This document shows positions 23,135-34,828 of a stretch of 64,000 bases of DNA, piece after piece (the first letter of the stretch is position 1; each line of letters starts with the position of its first letter). The notes under the pieces were generated by a model, which worked only from the letters and a program-made list of their open reading frames with translations, had not been told where the DNA came from and did not search any database. The DNA is from Porodaedalea pini (Eukaryota > Basidiomycota > Agaricomycetes > Hymenochaetales > Hymenochaetaceae). Location of the stretch: the NCBI GenBank assembly GCA_002794775.1, contig NBAY01000102.1, positions 35,922-99,921 on the forward strand. Reading direction: 5' to 3'. The translations under genes were made by a program, and so were the position numbers.

Positions 23135-24441
23135 TGGTTGTATTATACTTGCTTGCTTTATTTCTTGCTATTCCGCTACTTCGAATATTTCTTTCCCGCT
23201 AAATTATTTCTTGTCGTTTGAGTGTTCTGAATGCCAAGTTCCCGACTAACACTGTAACAGTTTGTACTGTAAGCGTGAGAATAATCGTCTGTTTTAGAAT
23301 GTCGCATCCTGTGTGCAAGTCTTTACTCCTTTCCTTAGACGTTCCTCTGCTTCAGGTCATAGTCTTGACAGGTGCCGCACTTTCTCAACTCTCTTTCAAC
23401 CCGTAAACCTGCACTGTCAGTACCCAAGTACCTGAGCTGCTGTGATCGGGAGAAACTGGGTCATAAAATGAGCTCGAGGTCGGACAAATTTTTTTTTTTC
23501 TTTTTTTACACTGTGCGAGTCATAGGCCTCCGGCTGGACTCGTATTCGTTCACGCTGCATGAGACGTTTTCAAGTTGAAACAGACGGTCGTCTCTGCCCG
23601 GGAGAATGCGGAATGTTCTTCAGCTCACGTGTTTGCTCCCCCCAAGGTCTCCGACTCATTTTGTGCTAAAAATGGTCGACACGAGAAACCGTTTAATATT
23701 TTACTTTCACAGTAACAGTCACCCGTGTTTGGGAGCATCTCGGATCAGCTCTTACAACAATCGTAAATCTGGTCGTTCCTCTCTTCCGACGTCTAATCAC
23801 CTAAGCTTCGGGAGCCTTTTGGGATGCAAGTAACGACGAGGTCCGTCTCTTGCCCGGGGCAGTCATCCTCTGCCAATCAGGTGCAACAAAGCAACCCGGG
23901 CCGCATGGATGCTCTGAAGTCTCCCTTCTTTGCCGTACTAAGTTCCGTTCACTATTCGCTGCTGAAGTTCACACAACTGCCTACTTACAAGTGTTTCGTC
24001 CCGTCAGGATTCCGAGTCATGACTTCATCTCTCCGAACGATGACTTGCCCTACATCTGGGAAAAGACGGCGGCTGCGCTGGTCATGACGGGCTCGGGCGC
24101 GTTCGCCTCTATGTCTGCCGCCACGTCGGGCTCAAGCTGTGGCCCCGCCAGAATCGTGCAAGATTCCCTGAAGATCTGCGGCCAATCAAGTCCCTGCCGC
24201 GTATCCTTGTCTTCCCGATGTACTTTGTTCTATGGGTCACCTCCGTCGGGAGTCGGTCGTTAGCCACCTTGGCGTATCTTGTATTGTGTCCTCGACTACC
24301 CTCTGGTCGGTTCTCGAGATAAACCAAATTTACAACTCGACGTTTAAAACAAGACCACATAAAATATGGAAAATCCAGCGCCCTTCTTCACTTTCAAGTC
24401 AGTAGTACATCGAACAAGCACTATCAAACTCCTAGATATTC
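23135..24441. other. Intergenic region
   Basis: 1.3 kb between two + strand genes. A T-rich run (23491-23510) is the only marked feature. Open frames here lack motifs and splice logic. The last few hundred bases presumably hold the promoter of the Zn2Cys6 gene. Confidence 0.5.
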
Positions 24442-26717
24442 ATGGCAGACAAATCCGCGTCGTCGTCTTCCCCTGTGCGAGGAACTGCCCTCCAGCGAGG
24501 AAAGGCCTGTATTCGTTGCAGGTAAGTTCTTGTCGCATCGGAAACTTGCACATAACACGAGAATATTGATTGTTATATCTTGGTGTGCCGCTCTCAGACG
24601 TCGTAAAATGGTATGCATCTGAAGTGGCTTGCTTTCATCACGGCTTATTATCTCTCCCAGAAATGCGACAGTGCACGACCTGTCTGCACGCCATGCATCG
24701 ATGCGAATCGAGTCGATGACTGCGAGTATACAGACAACCAAGGCCGGACTCGCACACAAGTGCTCGAAGAGAACCTTGCACTCCTTGAGTCGCGACTGCA
24801 GGAGCTCGAGGGCACTGCCGGCTCTGGCCAGCCCCTTTTTCTCCATGACCCGTATTCCACGTCTACACCTGCAGTAGCCGGACACGGACAACGTGAGGAA
24901 CCTCTCATAGGTCAGCTGCCACCTACACCTGAAGCTCCATCTGCACCAGATATGTGGTGGGAGTATGTAGAGCTACCCGCACAGATTTCAGAAGCGCTGT
25001 AAGTAATTGCATTCTACATCATAGCCGAGAACTAATGTATTCGTTATTCTTCTGTCATGTGGATGCGCTACTCTTAGAATATCTATATTCCTTCCGCACT
25101 CCCGGGCGTTGGGTTTTGCGCTCGACCCCGTTCGGTTTAGGAACGAACTTGGTCTTCCAACTCTTCATCCTGAACGACCGCATGCAGCGCTTCTTAACGT
25201 GGTGTATTTGTGGGCTCTCCGCATCTCCAACTCGGTAGATTTAAGACAGCACGAAGATGTGTACCTTCAGCGTGTGATACTGGCGCTCCAGAATTCGTCG
25301 GGAGTCCAGTATGAAGTAAGATAGTCTTATCTATTACTTCGGTACGCTCTTGTTGATGTTTTGTTTTCGATCTTCAGGGCCAGAATGCAGCTCAAAGTCG
25401 TGTGCAAGCCGTACAGGCCGAGATCTTGCTTGCACAGTATTTCTTCTGTCTTGGACACGTCCTAGAGGGCCGTTATCACGCCAACGCAGCAGTAGCTCTT
25501 GCAGTTAGCTGTGGGCTCCATCGCATTACATCCTCAGGTGATAATACCAGTGCTGTGATTGGAAGAGGCCCTTCTATTTTCAACGTTTCGCTCGGTCTGA
25601 CTCCGGCTCGCGATGCTGTGGAAACGGCGGAACGCATACGAGTGTTTTGGGCTGTTTTTGACCTTGACTCCTGTTGGAGTGTTGCATTAGAAGCGCCGCG
25701 TTCGCTCTCCGACGACTCCGTGCGAGGCACACAGATAGATACGCCGTGGTCAGGAGAGCCTGGGGTAAGTAGCAAAAATAATACATTTTCTTTAAAAAAA
25801 CTAAATTATTCATTGGCTTTCTGAAGCAACTGACACTCGCACCTTTGCGGCCCAACAACTCTGGCAGGACTGTTCAAATGTTCCTCTCTGGACAGCCTGT
25901 CATAGCAGGCGATGACTCCTACTCAGTACTCCGGGCTAAGGCGTCTGCTCTTTATGAACGGGCTGCGACTCTCACTAGTACGTCTTATCCAGGTTTCAAT
26001 TTATCTACAAAGTAGCTGATTGCTCGTCTTTCAGCTCGAGTTAACTCTGAGGTATCCATCGAAAATGAAGTACAGACACTCGCTCGCATTATTACGCAGT
26101 TCGCACGGGGTTTGCCCCCGCTTGACCAGCTCGACGCTGCTGAAGAGGACGTTCGTCTGATTCTGGCTGTTAGTCATGGTCTCGCACATGCCTCCATGGT
26201 CCATCTTCATCGCGCACTCCCATCCGAAGCAATAGCGAGGGCGACGAATACATTCCTTCCACACGCAGACGAGATACTTGCTATTCTGGAACTCATTTCT
26301 GGTGTTAGCTCGGAAAACGTAGGTGAAGAGAACGTGCGATCTGTCGTTCTGGACCCCATCCTTGCTGTGAGTGGCTACATTTGGCCTTTCTCCGGAGCTA
26401 CTCTCTTAAGGCAGCGAACATAACAGGTTATTGGGTCAGCTGCCGGACGTGTCTTCATCGAGGAGCTTGATCGCACAACGCATGGGCCAAGGACGCATGA
26501 AGCTCGCTCGCACCACCGGATGCTTCGGTCGAGCATTGATCGCTTGACAAGGGTACTGCACCATTGTGCGGGCTTCGCGGATGCGTTTCCTATCTTTTGT
26601 ATGTTTCTATTAAACTGTCTATTTTGAGATAAAACTAACTCGTCATACGGTTTGGTTCGCATTCCATTAGCTCAACATGCAAGCAAGATTGAAGAGCAGC
26701 TGCAAGATGATCTTTGA
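24442..26717 (+). CDS. Zn2Cys6 (fungal-specific) transcription factor
   Basis: Nine exons total exactly 1,758 nt (585 residues plus stop): 24442-24521, 24598-24610, 24661-24998, 25078-25315, 25378-25764, 25827-25977, 26035-26366, 26427-26598, 26671-26717. The binuclear cluster needs the 13-bp second exon to assemble: Cys at about residues 23, 26, 33, 40, 43 and 52 (CIRCRRRKMKC, CTPC, C). Q-V-L-E-E-N-L-A-L-L-E-S-R follows as a short dimerising coiled coil. The middle (LHPERPHAALLNVVYLWAL, then FFCLGHVLEGRYHANAAVAL) matches the fungal-specific transcription-factor domain. By family it is a nuclear DNA-binding regulator; target genes are unknown. It is convergent with the broken gene at 26882-28375. 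Confidence 0.92.
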
Positions 26718-26881
26718 TGGAAATAGACACAGAAGGATATCCAATAGATTGAACAAATCCTTAACTGGAACTCGAAGTAGCCGCCTATAGTCCAGTATAG
26801 TTAACATAACCCCACTCTGCATACACATATACTAGTCGCATACACCCAAAACATTCACAACGACAAATAAGTTATAAGAGT

Positions 26882-28375
26882 TCAACGACTGAAGCCGAAA
26901 GTACCCTCCAAATCACCGCAAGAAGCTTTCTCACTCCAGCTTGTGCTATACACAATCTCCAGCTGCGGCTCTAACTTCATCAGTACAATGAATGAGGCGC
27001 TGGGAAAGAGTGTCTGCACCAATGGCCTGTAAGAGAAGGCAGAACAAGTCTGCATTAGACTTAATATCGAAGAAAAGGACCATAGATGGGCTTACGGTCT
27101 GAAGATCTCGACGGCGTCTCTAATTAGAATATCACGTAGCGCAGCAAATCGCGGTTTCATCTGACTCAGAAGCGGATCCCAGGCGAGAGCACGATAGAGC
27201 ATCTAGAGGACCGTCTCAGAGAACAAATCAATACCTTCCAAATCCTCCTCAGTCGAAGACATATCATCTATCTGCGCGGCACATGTGGAGCCTGTCCCAT
27301 TGAGACAATGCCGCAAACAAGAGCACCGACATGGTCGTGCCATTTCAATAGAAACATGATGCTTCATGCACTCTATCAGATCGCGCCAAAACCCAGTTAT
27401 TGTCGCAATGTTGAGTTTGACATAGAATTCATCCGCCCGAGAACGAAAGGAGTGCCGAAAGATAACGCCCGTAAATCGGAGAGCCGCAAACGACGTATTC
27501 GGGTCCCTGTCACCCATTGATAAGTACTGTCACTAGTTTTATCGGAAAGCTTCTGAGCATACTCGCAGCACTTCCGAATTACTTGTGTGTCTGGGAGAAG
27601 GTAATACCATGGGCCGGAGCTCTGGGCCCTCGTATTCTCTTCGGTGCGTTTCGTTTGCTCGGCAAGGTGGTCAACCAGGCGAGCAACGCTCTTCGAGTTG
27701 TCTACAGGTGCAAGACAAGCGAAAGCCATTCGTGCAAGTGAATCCTCCAATAGGTCATCCTCAGATGCAAGGAATGGTGTCCTAGCGTTCCGCGCGTATT
27801 CCGTCACTTCCGCGGTGTCGAAATAAGAACTGAGGTACGGAAGGCGTATATACAGAGTTATGATCATGTTCAGCGCTAGTATACGAGTACTGAGCAAGTT
27901 CGACCTGAGGATAAAAGCTTAACTGAGAGTATTTCATACTGTTCGGAGAGGCTAACCTTGTGTAATCGAATGACTTCTTACAGTCGGCCCTTAATCGAGG
28001 GACATCCTGAACCAGTCCAAGCTCTAACCTCAGTGTCCTATGTACCGGGATCTCACTTGTCATGAATGATAAGGATGATGGGGAGTCATGCAAAGAAACC
28101 CCGCGTAGGTTTGCGCCTATGCGGAGCGTGGCTGCAACAGGTCCCAGTCCTAAAGAATGCGCGACTCGACCGATTACTCTCTCAAGTGCACGTCCTCCTT
28201 TAGTGAACACGTATTTGTCTAAGATGCGTCCCGGTCCCGGAAGGTCTGAAGCGGTCATAGTCGAGGACGATAAATGCGAGAAAGCAGAGTTCAGTGACTG
28301 CGCTGATGCTGTTCGTCTGAGCGTGTGACTTGAGCATTCGCTGACGGCTTCTGGATTCATCAGATCACAACTCAT
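26882..28375 (-). pseudogene. Unrecognised gene with frameshift and stop
   Basis: A start at 28375 (MSCDLMNPEAV) gives exon 28375-27957, an intron at 27905-27956, and a second exon with a helix-rich segment (STRILALNMIITLYIRLPYL). Near 27500 the reading must slip by one base, because no intron of usual size fits, and it continues as FAALRFTGVIFRHSF and a Cys/His-rich CRCSCLRHC. A TAG at 27203-27205 then interrupts the same frame, which goes on as MLYRALAWDPLL through an intron at 27027-27095 to TGA at 26882. The two lesions make a recently broken gene likely; alternative splicing I could not see is the other option. I do not know the family. Confidence 0.5.
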
Positions 28376-28916
28376 AGGCTGTTGGGAGGAGAAACTGAGC
28401 TGCAAGCAATCAACTAGTGTAAGTATCAGCAGGACTCGCTGGGTTGGCGGACATGGTGGTTGAGGACAAAGATGCCCGTGAGGAGTCACGAGCTCTATCC
28501 GCCCCGTAAGAGATTTTGCGCCGGACTCGGAGAGTGCAGTCCTCCGTTTATAGATAAATTTGCTGGCGAAGTGATCGGCTGTCTATGCACATCAGTGAGG
28601 CAGTGCAACGAAATGCTATGTGAAGATGCAGCCGAAACAAGCAAGAAGTTAGTTTTGCTCCCATGTACACGGGAAATCTCACGTGCGTGCAACGCGTGCC
28701 AATGTGTCCGCGATGTTTGAGCGGAGCTTGAATTGTGTAATTAATTATAATGCACATTCACGCCGTTTATAGCTCTCAAATGAATATTTTTCCAGAAGAC
28801 TATACGTAGGAAAGAAAATAAATATTCAAGTTGGAAAAAATTGTAATTTGATTAACGGAGTTGGACATGTTCGGAATTAGTTCGACGTCGTTGCAAAGAT
28901 TGATCATAATTGATGT
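28376..28916. other. Intergenic region, AT-rich toward its 3' half
   Basis: Contains the presumed 5' flank of the broken gene at 26882-28375 and an AT-rich stretch at 28730-28860. No feature is recognised. Confidence 0.4.
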
Positions 28917-29973
28917 CTACACCCGATTCCATGTAAGATATCGCTTTGGCAGCCACACTGGCGCGCTCCATTTGTCGCGTGTCAGGCCCACGAGATTGTG
29001 CGTGACTAGAGAAATGACAGCCTCTGCACTGTAGGCGAAAGAGCATCCCAATCGCGTTCAATGAAAAAGTTATATGGGACAGGGAGACGTACCAAGCAAA
29101 GGCCCGAGACATTCCACTTCCCGTGTACCAGGCCGCTATATATTGACCGGTCAACTCAGACTACGAATACTTTTTCTGCGATGTAATAAATATGCGCGAC
29201 AAGTTTCACTGGCCAAATATTGCTGCCTGGGGATTTTATTGCCAGGTAGGACATCCCATATTCCTTTGCAATTCAAAGTCGATAATCCATAATCAACACT
29301 TCCGCTAGAAGATACGAGTGCTTACTTCCTACATATTGTCTTTTGAGATCCATTCGACTTCCTTTAGTGGCATGCCTAGTTCTTTCGCAAGGGAAAGACT
29401 TTCGCGTGCGTTCTCTACATCCTTTCCAGTAGTTAATAGTTCGTAATTCCCTTGGGAAACGAGATCCACGGCGTCCTCGAGGCCGCTTTCCTTTATTATC
29501 TGAAGCAAAGACTACATACGCTACATGGTCCCCTAGTGCATAGTTTCTTTCCGCCTCCTCGATACCCATCTCCACTACGAGGCGTGCAAGGTCTTGGATG
29601 AGGCCAGAGACGAGGTCCGCACCATTCCTTCCCGTAGCTCCGGAGCTTTTAAATAGGCAGTCAAATGAATGACAGTAAAGAGCTATTCAAATACTTACAG
29701 AAGTCTCTCACCTCAAGGATGACAACTTTCTTGTCTGGGAAGGTCTCAGGTACGTGGCAGAAACACCTGTGATACCAGAGCCGATGATGCATGTGTTGGC
29801 ATCGGACACGATGGGACCTTCGTTTCCCTCTTTTCCAAGTGGTTTACTTCTTCTGAAGGGTGCAGCCAGAAGGACTGTGTAGGATTCGAGACAGGCAGAG
29901 GTGCACGAGTGTCGGACACATGTTGCGTGCCGCTTGTGTCTGAAAGTAGCCGGGAGTCAAGACGGCAAGACAT
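28917..29973 (-). pseudogene. FAD-dependent oxidoreductase pseudogene with internal deletion
   Basis: Relative of the intact gene at 11389-13094. It keeps exon 1 (NPTQSFWLHPSEEVNHLEK, then a frameshift before CIIGSGITGVSAT), exon 2 (SGATGRNGADL, GMPLKEVEWISKDNM) and the start of exon 3 (PGSNIWPVKLVAHIYYIAEK). The reading then jumps directly to LTGQYIAAWYTGSGMS, the counterpart of exon 5, and ends with the last exon (LTRDKWSAPVWLPK, LTWNRV) at TAG 28917-28919. Most of exon 3 and all of exon 4 are therefore missing, about 200 codons, and at least two frame breaks are present. The remnant cannot form the substrate and FAD-binding fold. Confidence 0.85.
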
Positions 29974-30583
29974 TGGAATAAGGAACTACTGAAAGGCCGA
30001 ATGATCACTGTTTGAGGGCAAAGCAGAAGAGTAACGATTCCTTTTATCGTCTGAGATGAAGAATTTGGCATCGAAATCGTGATCATGCCGAGCTAACATC
30101 GAAAAGCCGCATCAGTCTGCAATGGCTTCTGCCTAAGGGCCGAGATCACAGACTTATCTGATACCTCCTTGTACTTCGTCGCCGCTTCTAGGCTCTGTTC
30201 ATCACTGCGGGCTGCTGCAGGTCGCAGCGAGCGGTGTGCGCTCCGCAGGATTAATCATTGACTGCAGTTGCGTAATCGGCCCCGTAGCCTCTAGATCGGT
30301 CTCTTAGAAAAGCCCCGGCCATATGGAATGAGCGATAGTTAGCGGATTGCTGCGGCACCAAATGCTCAAAGGAACTTGCATAGAGTGAAGCGTCTTTTTT
30401 AAAGGAGTCTGATTTCAAACGATGTATAATGTCCCCACTACGTTTAGAAATGGAAGACAACGTCCTGAGCTTGTCCGTGTGATTTGAGCAGAGGGAGAGT
30501 AGAGACAGCAATAATTAGCTATGCATATTTTTGCATGTAAAGTAGAGTAATTTCGTTCTGTGGCCATGTTGAAAGCTCGAGAC
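29974..30583. other. Intergenic region
   Basis: Spacer between the pseudogene's 5' end and the 3' end of the sedolisin gene. No conserved motif or gene is recognised. Confidence 0.45.
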
Positions 30584-32568
30584 CTACAGACCAACAGCAG
30601 CAAGCATCTTCGCGAAATTCGGAGTGCCCAGTCCCGTGACAGCGTCCCAGCCCACGAGCGCAGGGAACCCTTCCGTCGAGCAACCTTCATTGTTACCTAC
30701 AGATCCTGAGTTAGCAAGCGACTATCAGGATAGCATTAAAAACAGACCTGTAGTAACATCATTCAGCGCGGCTGCTCCTATAGGCGAGTATAGAAACGGA
30801 TTCAGAAATCCAAGCGGTGGTCTTCCCGCAGTGAGGAGACGGTCATTGAGCAAGGCGATGACACTCGCGAAGATTGGACCCGAGCAACTTGTACCCCATA
30901 TCGTCTGGGTTATTCTATCAACAACGATCTCGACGTTGAAGCTTTGAGCGCTGACGTCTGGAAAGGCACGACCAGTTCGGTTGAACTTGCCGTCGTTTGT
31001 CGAGCCAATTGCCTCGAGGTATGAATTGACGGCAGAGGCCTGGTACGACGGCATCGAAAAAAGATTGGAGAAACCACCTGTGGAGAAGTTAGTGGCCGTC
31101 TCGACGATGCCAGTGGTCCCACTGTGAGTTATACTCAGTAAACTGAGGAGCATCGACAAGCACGCACGTGACATACCCGACAGAAGTTATGAATGGGCAA
31201 CCGGCTGGAAAAGATGGTACAAAGTTCGTACAGGTTACGGGCTGTGCACCTGCGACGCCTCCATCACCAGAGCCGAACAGGACAGAAGTTCCGCGTGCGC
31301 CAAGCTGCATAATTGCGTTGCAGAGCTGGCTAAACCAAAAAATGAGCATTCGAAGCATCTCACACAGATATCAGTGCTTACTTTGCAAACGCAGGAGTTA
31401 TCAGGTCCTCATTTTGAGCATATGAGACGGAAAGAACGAGGGGCGGCTTCTCTTCACTGAGCAAAAAGTTAATGAGATCGAGGAAGCCTACGAGCATTTC
31501 TCCTTCAAAGTGATTCCCGACAGAGATGAATGTCGTCGGCACGCCGCTCGCAAGTCCGACGGTGTACTGAACGTCGAGGTTTGCCTCTGTGGCTGCCTCG
31601 CTTGCATTCTGCGAGTTCGTTCCATTGTTCACAGTCTGCACAGCGAAAGTCGCATTTGTAAGGTCCGGACGAAACTCGTGCAAAAAAATCGCCAGATCTT
31701 CGTGATTCGCATAAAAATTGATGAATCCAGGGACGGCAAGGGAGTTATTCGGGTGTGTTGCGGGAGTCGCAGGAATACCGTAAAGTGACTGTAAACAAGC
31801 CGGAGTGATACTTGAGTTGCAGGAGGATGGGACAGTATGGCGCGAAGTGAAGCTGCTAGTGTGCGCAGATTCCCTAGCGTTAAGGGGTGTCAAAATGGCC
31901 GGGCGATGCGCGTAGGGATCTTGAAAACTGGTTACAGGGACCTTGAGAATGGTGCCTATAATATTTCGAGAGAAAATACTAACGTGGTCGTCGGATGAAC
32001 GAAGTCAAGATGGCCTTGGAGTTCCGCAGGGATCGAGTATGCAAGGGTGCGCACAGACAGCTTTTTACTTTCTCCATGCTCGAAAACCGAGAAGTCTGTG
32101 CTGAACATCTCATTTGCCTTGTGAACGGGAACAGACAACGAGAGCCAATCGCCAGCAGGCGACACTGAAGACGCAGCGACTTCATGCGAGGCAAGGAACT
32201 TGTTCACGATTGAGACAGATTCCGATCTTGGCCTGACGTACTCCTCAACCTTTAACCCGCCGAATGAGCAGAACGCACGGTCAAGGAAATGGACAAATTT
32301 TCACCTGCTCCTTAGTCAGATGCTGGCCGTAAAGCGTACTTCCGGGAGTGCTGACTGCGTAGAGTGCGTCCTGAAGCCCAGCGATATCGCTGTTGACAAG
32401 CGCAAGGCGCAGATGGAGTACGTCATCTGCAGGTGCAGCGCCGGTCATTACAAAGCCATTCGGGGCATTGTCTCGTTTTTCGTGCAAGACGAGATTGCGG
32501 GAGACCGAAGTCGCGAAGGCGGCAGTGATGGAAGAGGCAAAGACAAGGTAGCTGGACTTTGTGAGCAT
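30584..32568 (-). CDS. Sedolisin-family serine-carboxyl protease (tripeptidyl-peptidase, S53)
   Basis: Six exons sum to 1,725 nt (574 residues plus stop): 32568-32305, 32249-31984, 31927-31382, 31329-31168, 31121-30748, 30696-30584. An N-terminal signal peptide is visible ([14 protein letters not shown]), then a pro-domain ([25 protein letters not shown]) ending near residue 180. The S53 catalytic set is complete: Glu and Asp in EANLDVQY near residues 291 and 295, the oxyanion Asp in GSGDGGV, and the Ser in GTSCSGP near 491-493. Several N-x-S/T sites fit secretion. By family it removes tripeptides or cuts proteins at acidic pH, outside the cell or in the vacuole. The frame is intact. Confidence 0.95.
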
Positions 32569-32616
32569 GGCGAATAGAATAAGTGAGGGTGGGTGGTGAG
32601 TGGAGCTTTATGTATT

Positions 32617-32781
32617 CTGCATGTAAAGAAGAACACCGGCAGAGTCAAGACCAGACAGACAATTTGTTCGCTCGTGCCGTCAGAGAGCGCTCGTCGGGAC
32701 CTAATGCTCTGCATGTGAAGAAGAGCGTCAAGATCAAACATACGATTTAACCGGTCGTGCCGTTAGGCAGCGCTCGTCGGG
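32617..32781. repeat. Imperfect tandem duplication upstream of sedolisin gene
   Basis: Two units, about 32617-32700 and 32709-32781, share CTGCATGT(A/G)AAGAAGA at their starts and CGTGCCGT..G.CAGCGCTCGTCGGGA at their ends. They begin about 50 bp upstream of the ATG at 32568, where promoter elements would lie, so they may hold repeated regulator sites. Function is inference only. Confidence 0.6.
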
Positions 32782-33144
32782 AAGTATCAGCAATGGCGTA
32801 AGCGTAGCTTTCATGGGATTGACTATAAAATGGAAGCACACATAGCAATATAACTTATATAAGTTCAGGATTGGAGATCGTGGGAGCCGCGGTTGTGCTT
32901 GCGAGGCCTACTTTTTTGAGCCTCCTATGTTGTTGTTTGTTCTTTCCTGAGTTAAATTGCACAGTATCGTACGCAAATTGCAAGTACTTGACCATGGCGC
33001 TCTTCAGTCATTTGAAGTCTCGAACAACCATTACAGTATATATAGAATATATTTACAAGGCTAAGAAAGCTCAATGCTGATCTACATATGTTCGTGCAAT
33101 ACCGGGGCAACGCAGAAGGATCTTACAGAAACAGTAGTTGTATG
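32782..33144. other. Intergenic spacer
   Basis: Spacer between the divergent side of the sedolisin gene and the 3' end of the TVP38-like gene. TATATAAG at 32855-32862 is close to a TATA box but no gene clearly uses it. Confidence 0.4.
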
Positions 33145-34828
33145 TTACACTCGATTGATATTTGAAAGGGGATACTCGTTGTAGTCCTCAACGTCCAGTG
33201 TCGGATGTCCGTGAGTAGTGACGAAGGGCGGCGAGGTGCATGAAGGAGTTGGTATATGCAACTGTGCGCTAACCTGCGGCACGCTCAAGTCAGATGCCGG
33301 CGATGAGTCTATCGAGTTCCTGCGGTCGAGCTTCATTTGTCTGGAGACGTGAGATGATGTTGGAGGTCAAACATGACATGTGATAGATGGACATAAGAAT
33401 GACATACCTAGATTTGCGTCGAGCATATACGACCTCATTCTTGACCCCGTCCATCTTGCGATATATGTATCGCAATGCAGTTATCGTTACAATCGACGTC
33501 ACAGTACCGACAATGGCTGAGACGATACTGTCTGCTGGACTTTCTTGGCCTGTTGATTGCGGATGCCGATTCGGTATTAATCGCAAAATCGAGTTTATAA
33601 CATACCAGTTCCATCCTTCTCCAGAGCAACACCAATGAAAACTAAAGCGGCTTGCTTGGGAAGGGACAGTGTTGCTGAGAGTGCAAATACAAAGATATTC
33701 ATCCCGCAAGTTGAAAATACGGCGGTCAGCACTATCGAAAGACTACTAGTTTAGTTCGTGGGAAGGCGCATGTCTGAAAGCAACGACTGACTGTGACCAG
33801 GAACCGCGCTGTATCTTGCAATAAGTACGACTTTAAAGCTTCCTTGTCTGACAACGCGTGCAAGGCAGCCATAGTGAAGGTTCGTCTTTTCGTATTTGTT
33901 ACCCCGGGCCTGGCAACAATACCGGAATGCACTGTGAAAGAAAAAAAGGCGGAAGAGTTTGATGCTGTAGAAGAATCAAATATTGAACAGACGTACTAGA
34001 AGTTGCCAATCTCCCCTAAGAGAGTCCCGGCAGCAGTTATGCCAAACCCGATCCAAAATCCCCAGATGACGCCGCATAGCATCGTGACTATTTCGTGGCC
34101 GAAGAGCTGAGAATTGCATTGTATATACGGCACGTATCGCAAGATAACGAATATACGCACTGGAGGGAAAGATATAACGAACATGATGGCTATCGGTATC
34201 AGCCATCCAGCAGGCATACTGGCATCATAAGAAAAGAATAAGCGTGTTGTGCCATAAGGGCCAGGATATGGATGATAAAACGCACTCTCGAAGTTGTCGT
34301 CCAACCGGCTCAAGTGCATGTACAATCTTCTTATCGTAGACAGCAATAAGAATGGCGAAAACAACGACAATGCCGAGTATAACATAACGCCCTACGTCGA
34401 GTTCACGAAGCAGCTAAAAATGCGGGAAGACAGACGCTCACAAAGCCACTCTTTTCTGAACCAGTATCTCCAATTCTTCATGCACTGCCAATCAAAGAAG
34501 CCACTCCTGTTGAGAAATGCTGTCTCTGACGGCGATGGCGATGGCGTACGCGTAACGGAGCGCTCTAAGACGACGACATTTTCTATCTCTGCGGTGCTCG
34601 AAGCCTTTGATTTGTACGCAGGAAGAGCAGTTGTCAGTTCATAAGGTGATGGGACATAGTCCTGCTGCTGTGGCTCCGGAGGTGGGGAAGATGGTGGTAG
34701 CAATGCAAGAGATGAATGATGTCCTGCAAGGAGAGTTTAGCGAGGAAGAGGTTGGGAACGAATAATCAAAACGCACTTGCATGAAGCTGCCCTTGCTGCC
34801 TCTCTAGATCTTCGTCTTGACGCGTCAT
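33145..34828 (-). pseudogene. TVP38/TMEM64-family membrane protein, one-base frameshift
   Basis: Nine exons are recognisable: 34828-34777, 34723-34442, 34391-34286, 34218-34161, 34106-33997, 33931-33792, 33732-33606, 33549-33408, 33340-33145. They encode a Pro-rich N-terminus, the family's WFRKEWL segment, a helix RYVILGIVVVFAILIAVY, and the VTT domain (LIPIAIMFVISFPPLFGHEI, TAAGTLLGEIGNFYA, RYSAVPGH). The family acts in Golgi/ER lipid scrambling and vesicle traffic. In exon 7, ACCGCCGGTATTTTC has one G more than the family frame needs (LTAVFSTCGMNIFVFALSA), and no other GT-AG choice repairs it. All sequence after it is open. The exon total, 1,213 nt, is one over a multiple of three. It is either a fresh pseudogene or an assembly error. 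Confidence 0.8.

Noticed and set aside
23824..24263. Overlapping + strand frames upstream of the Zn2Cys6 gene
   Set aside because: No domain, poor start context, and they end before the real start without a splice link.
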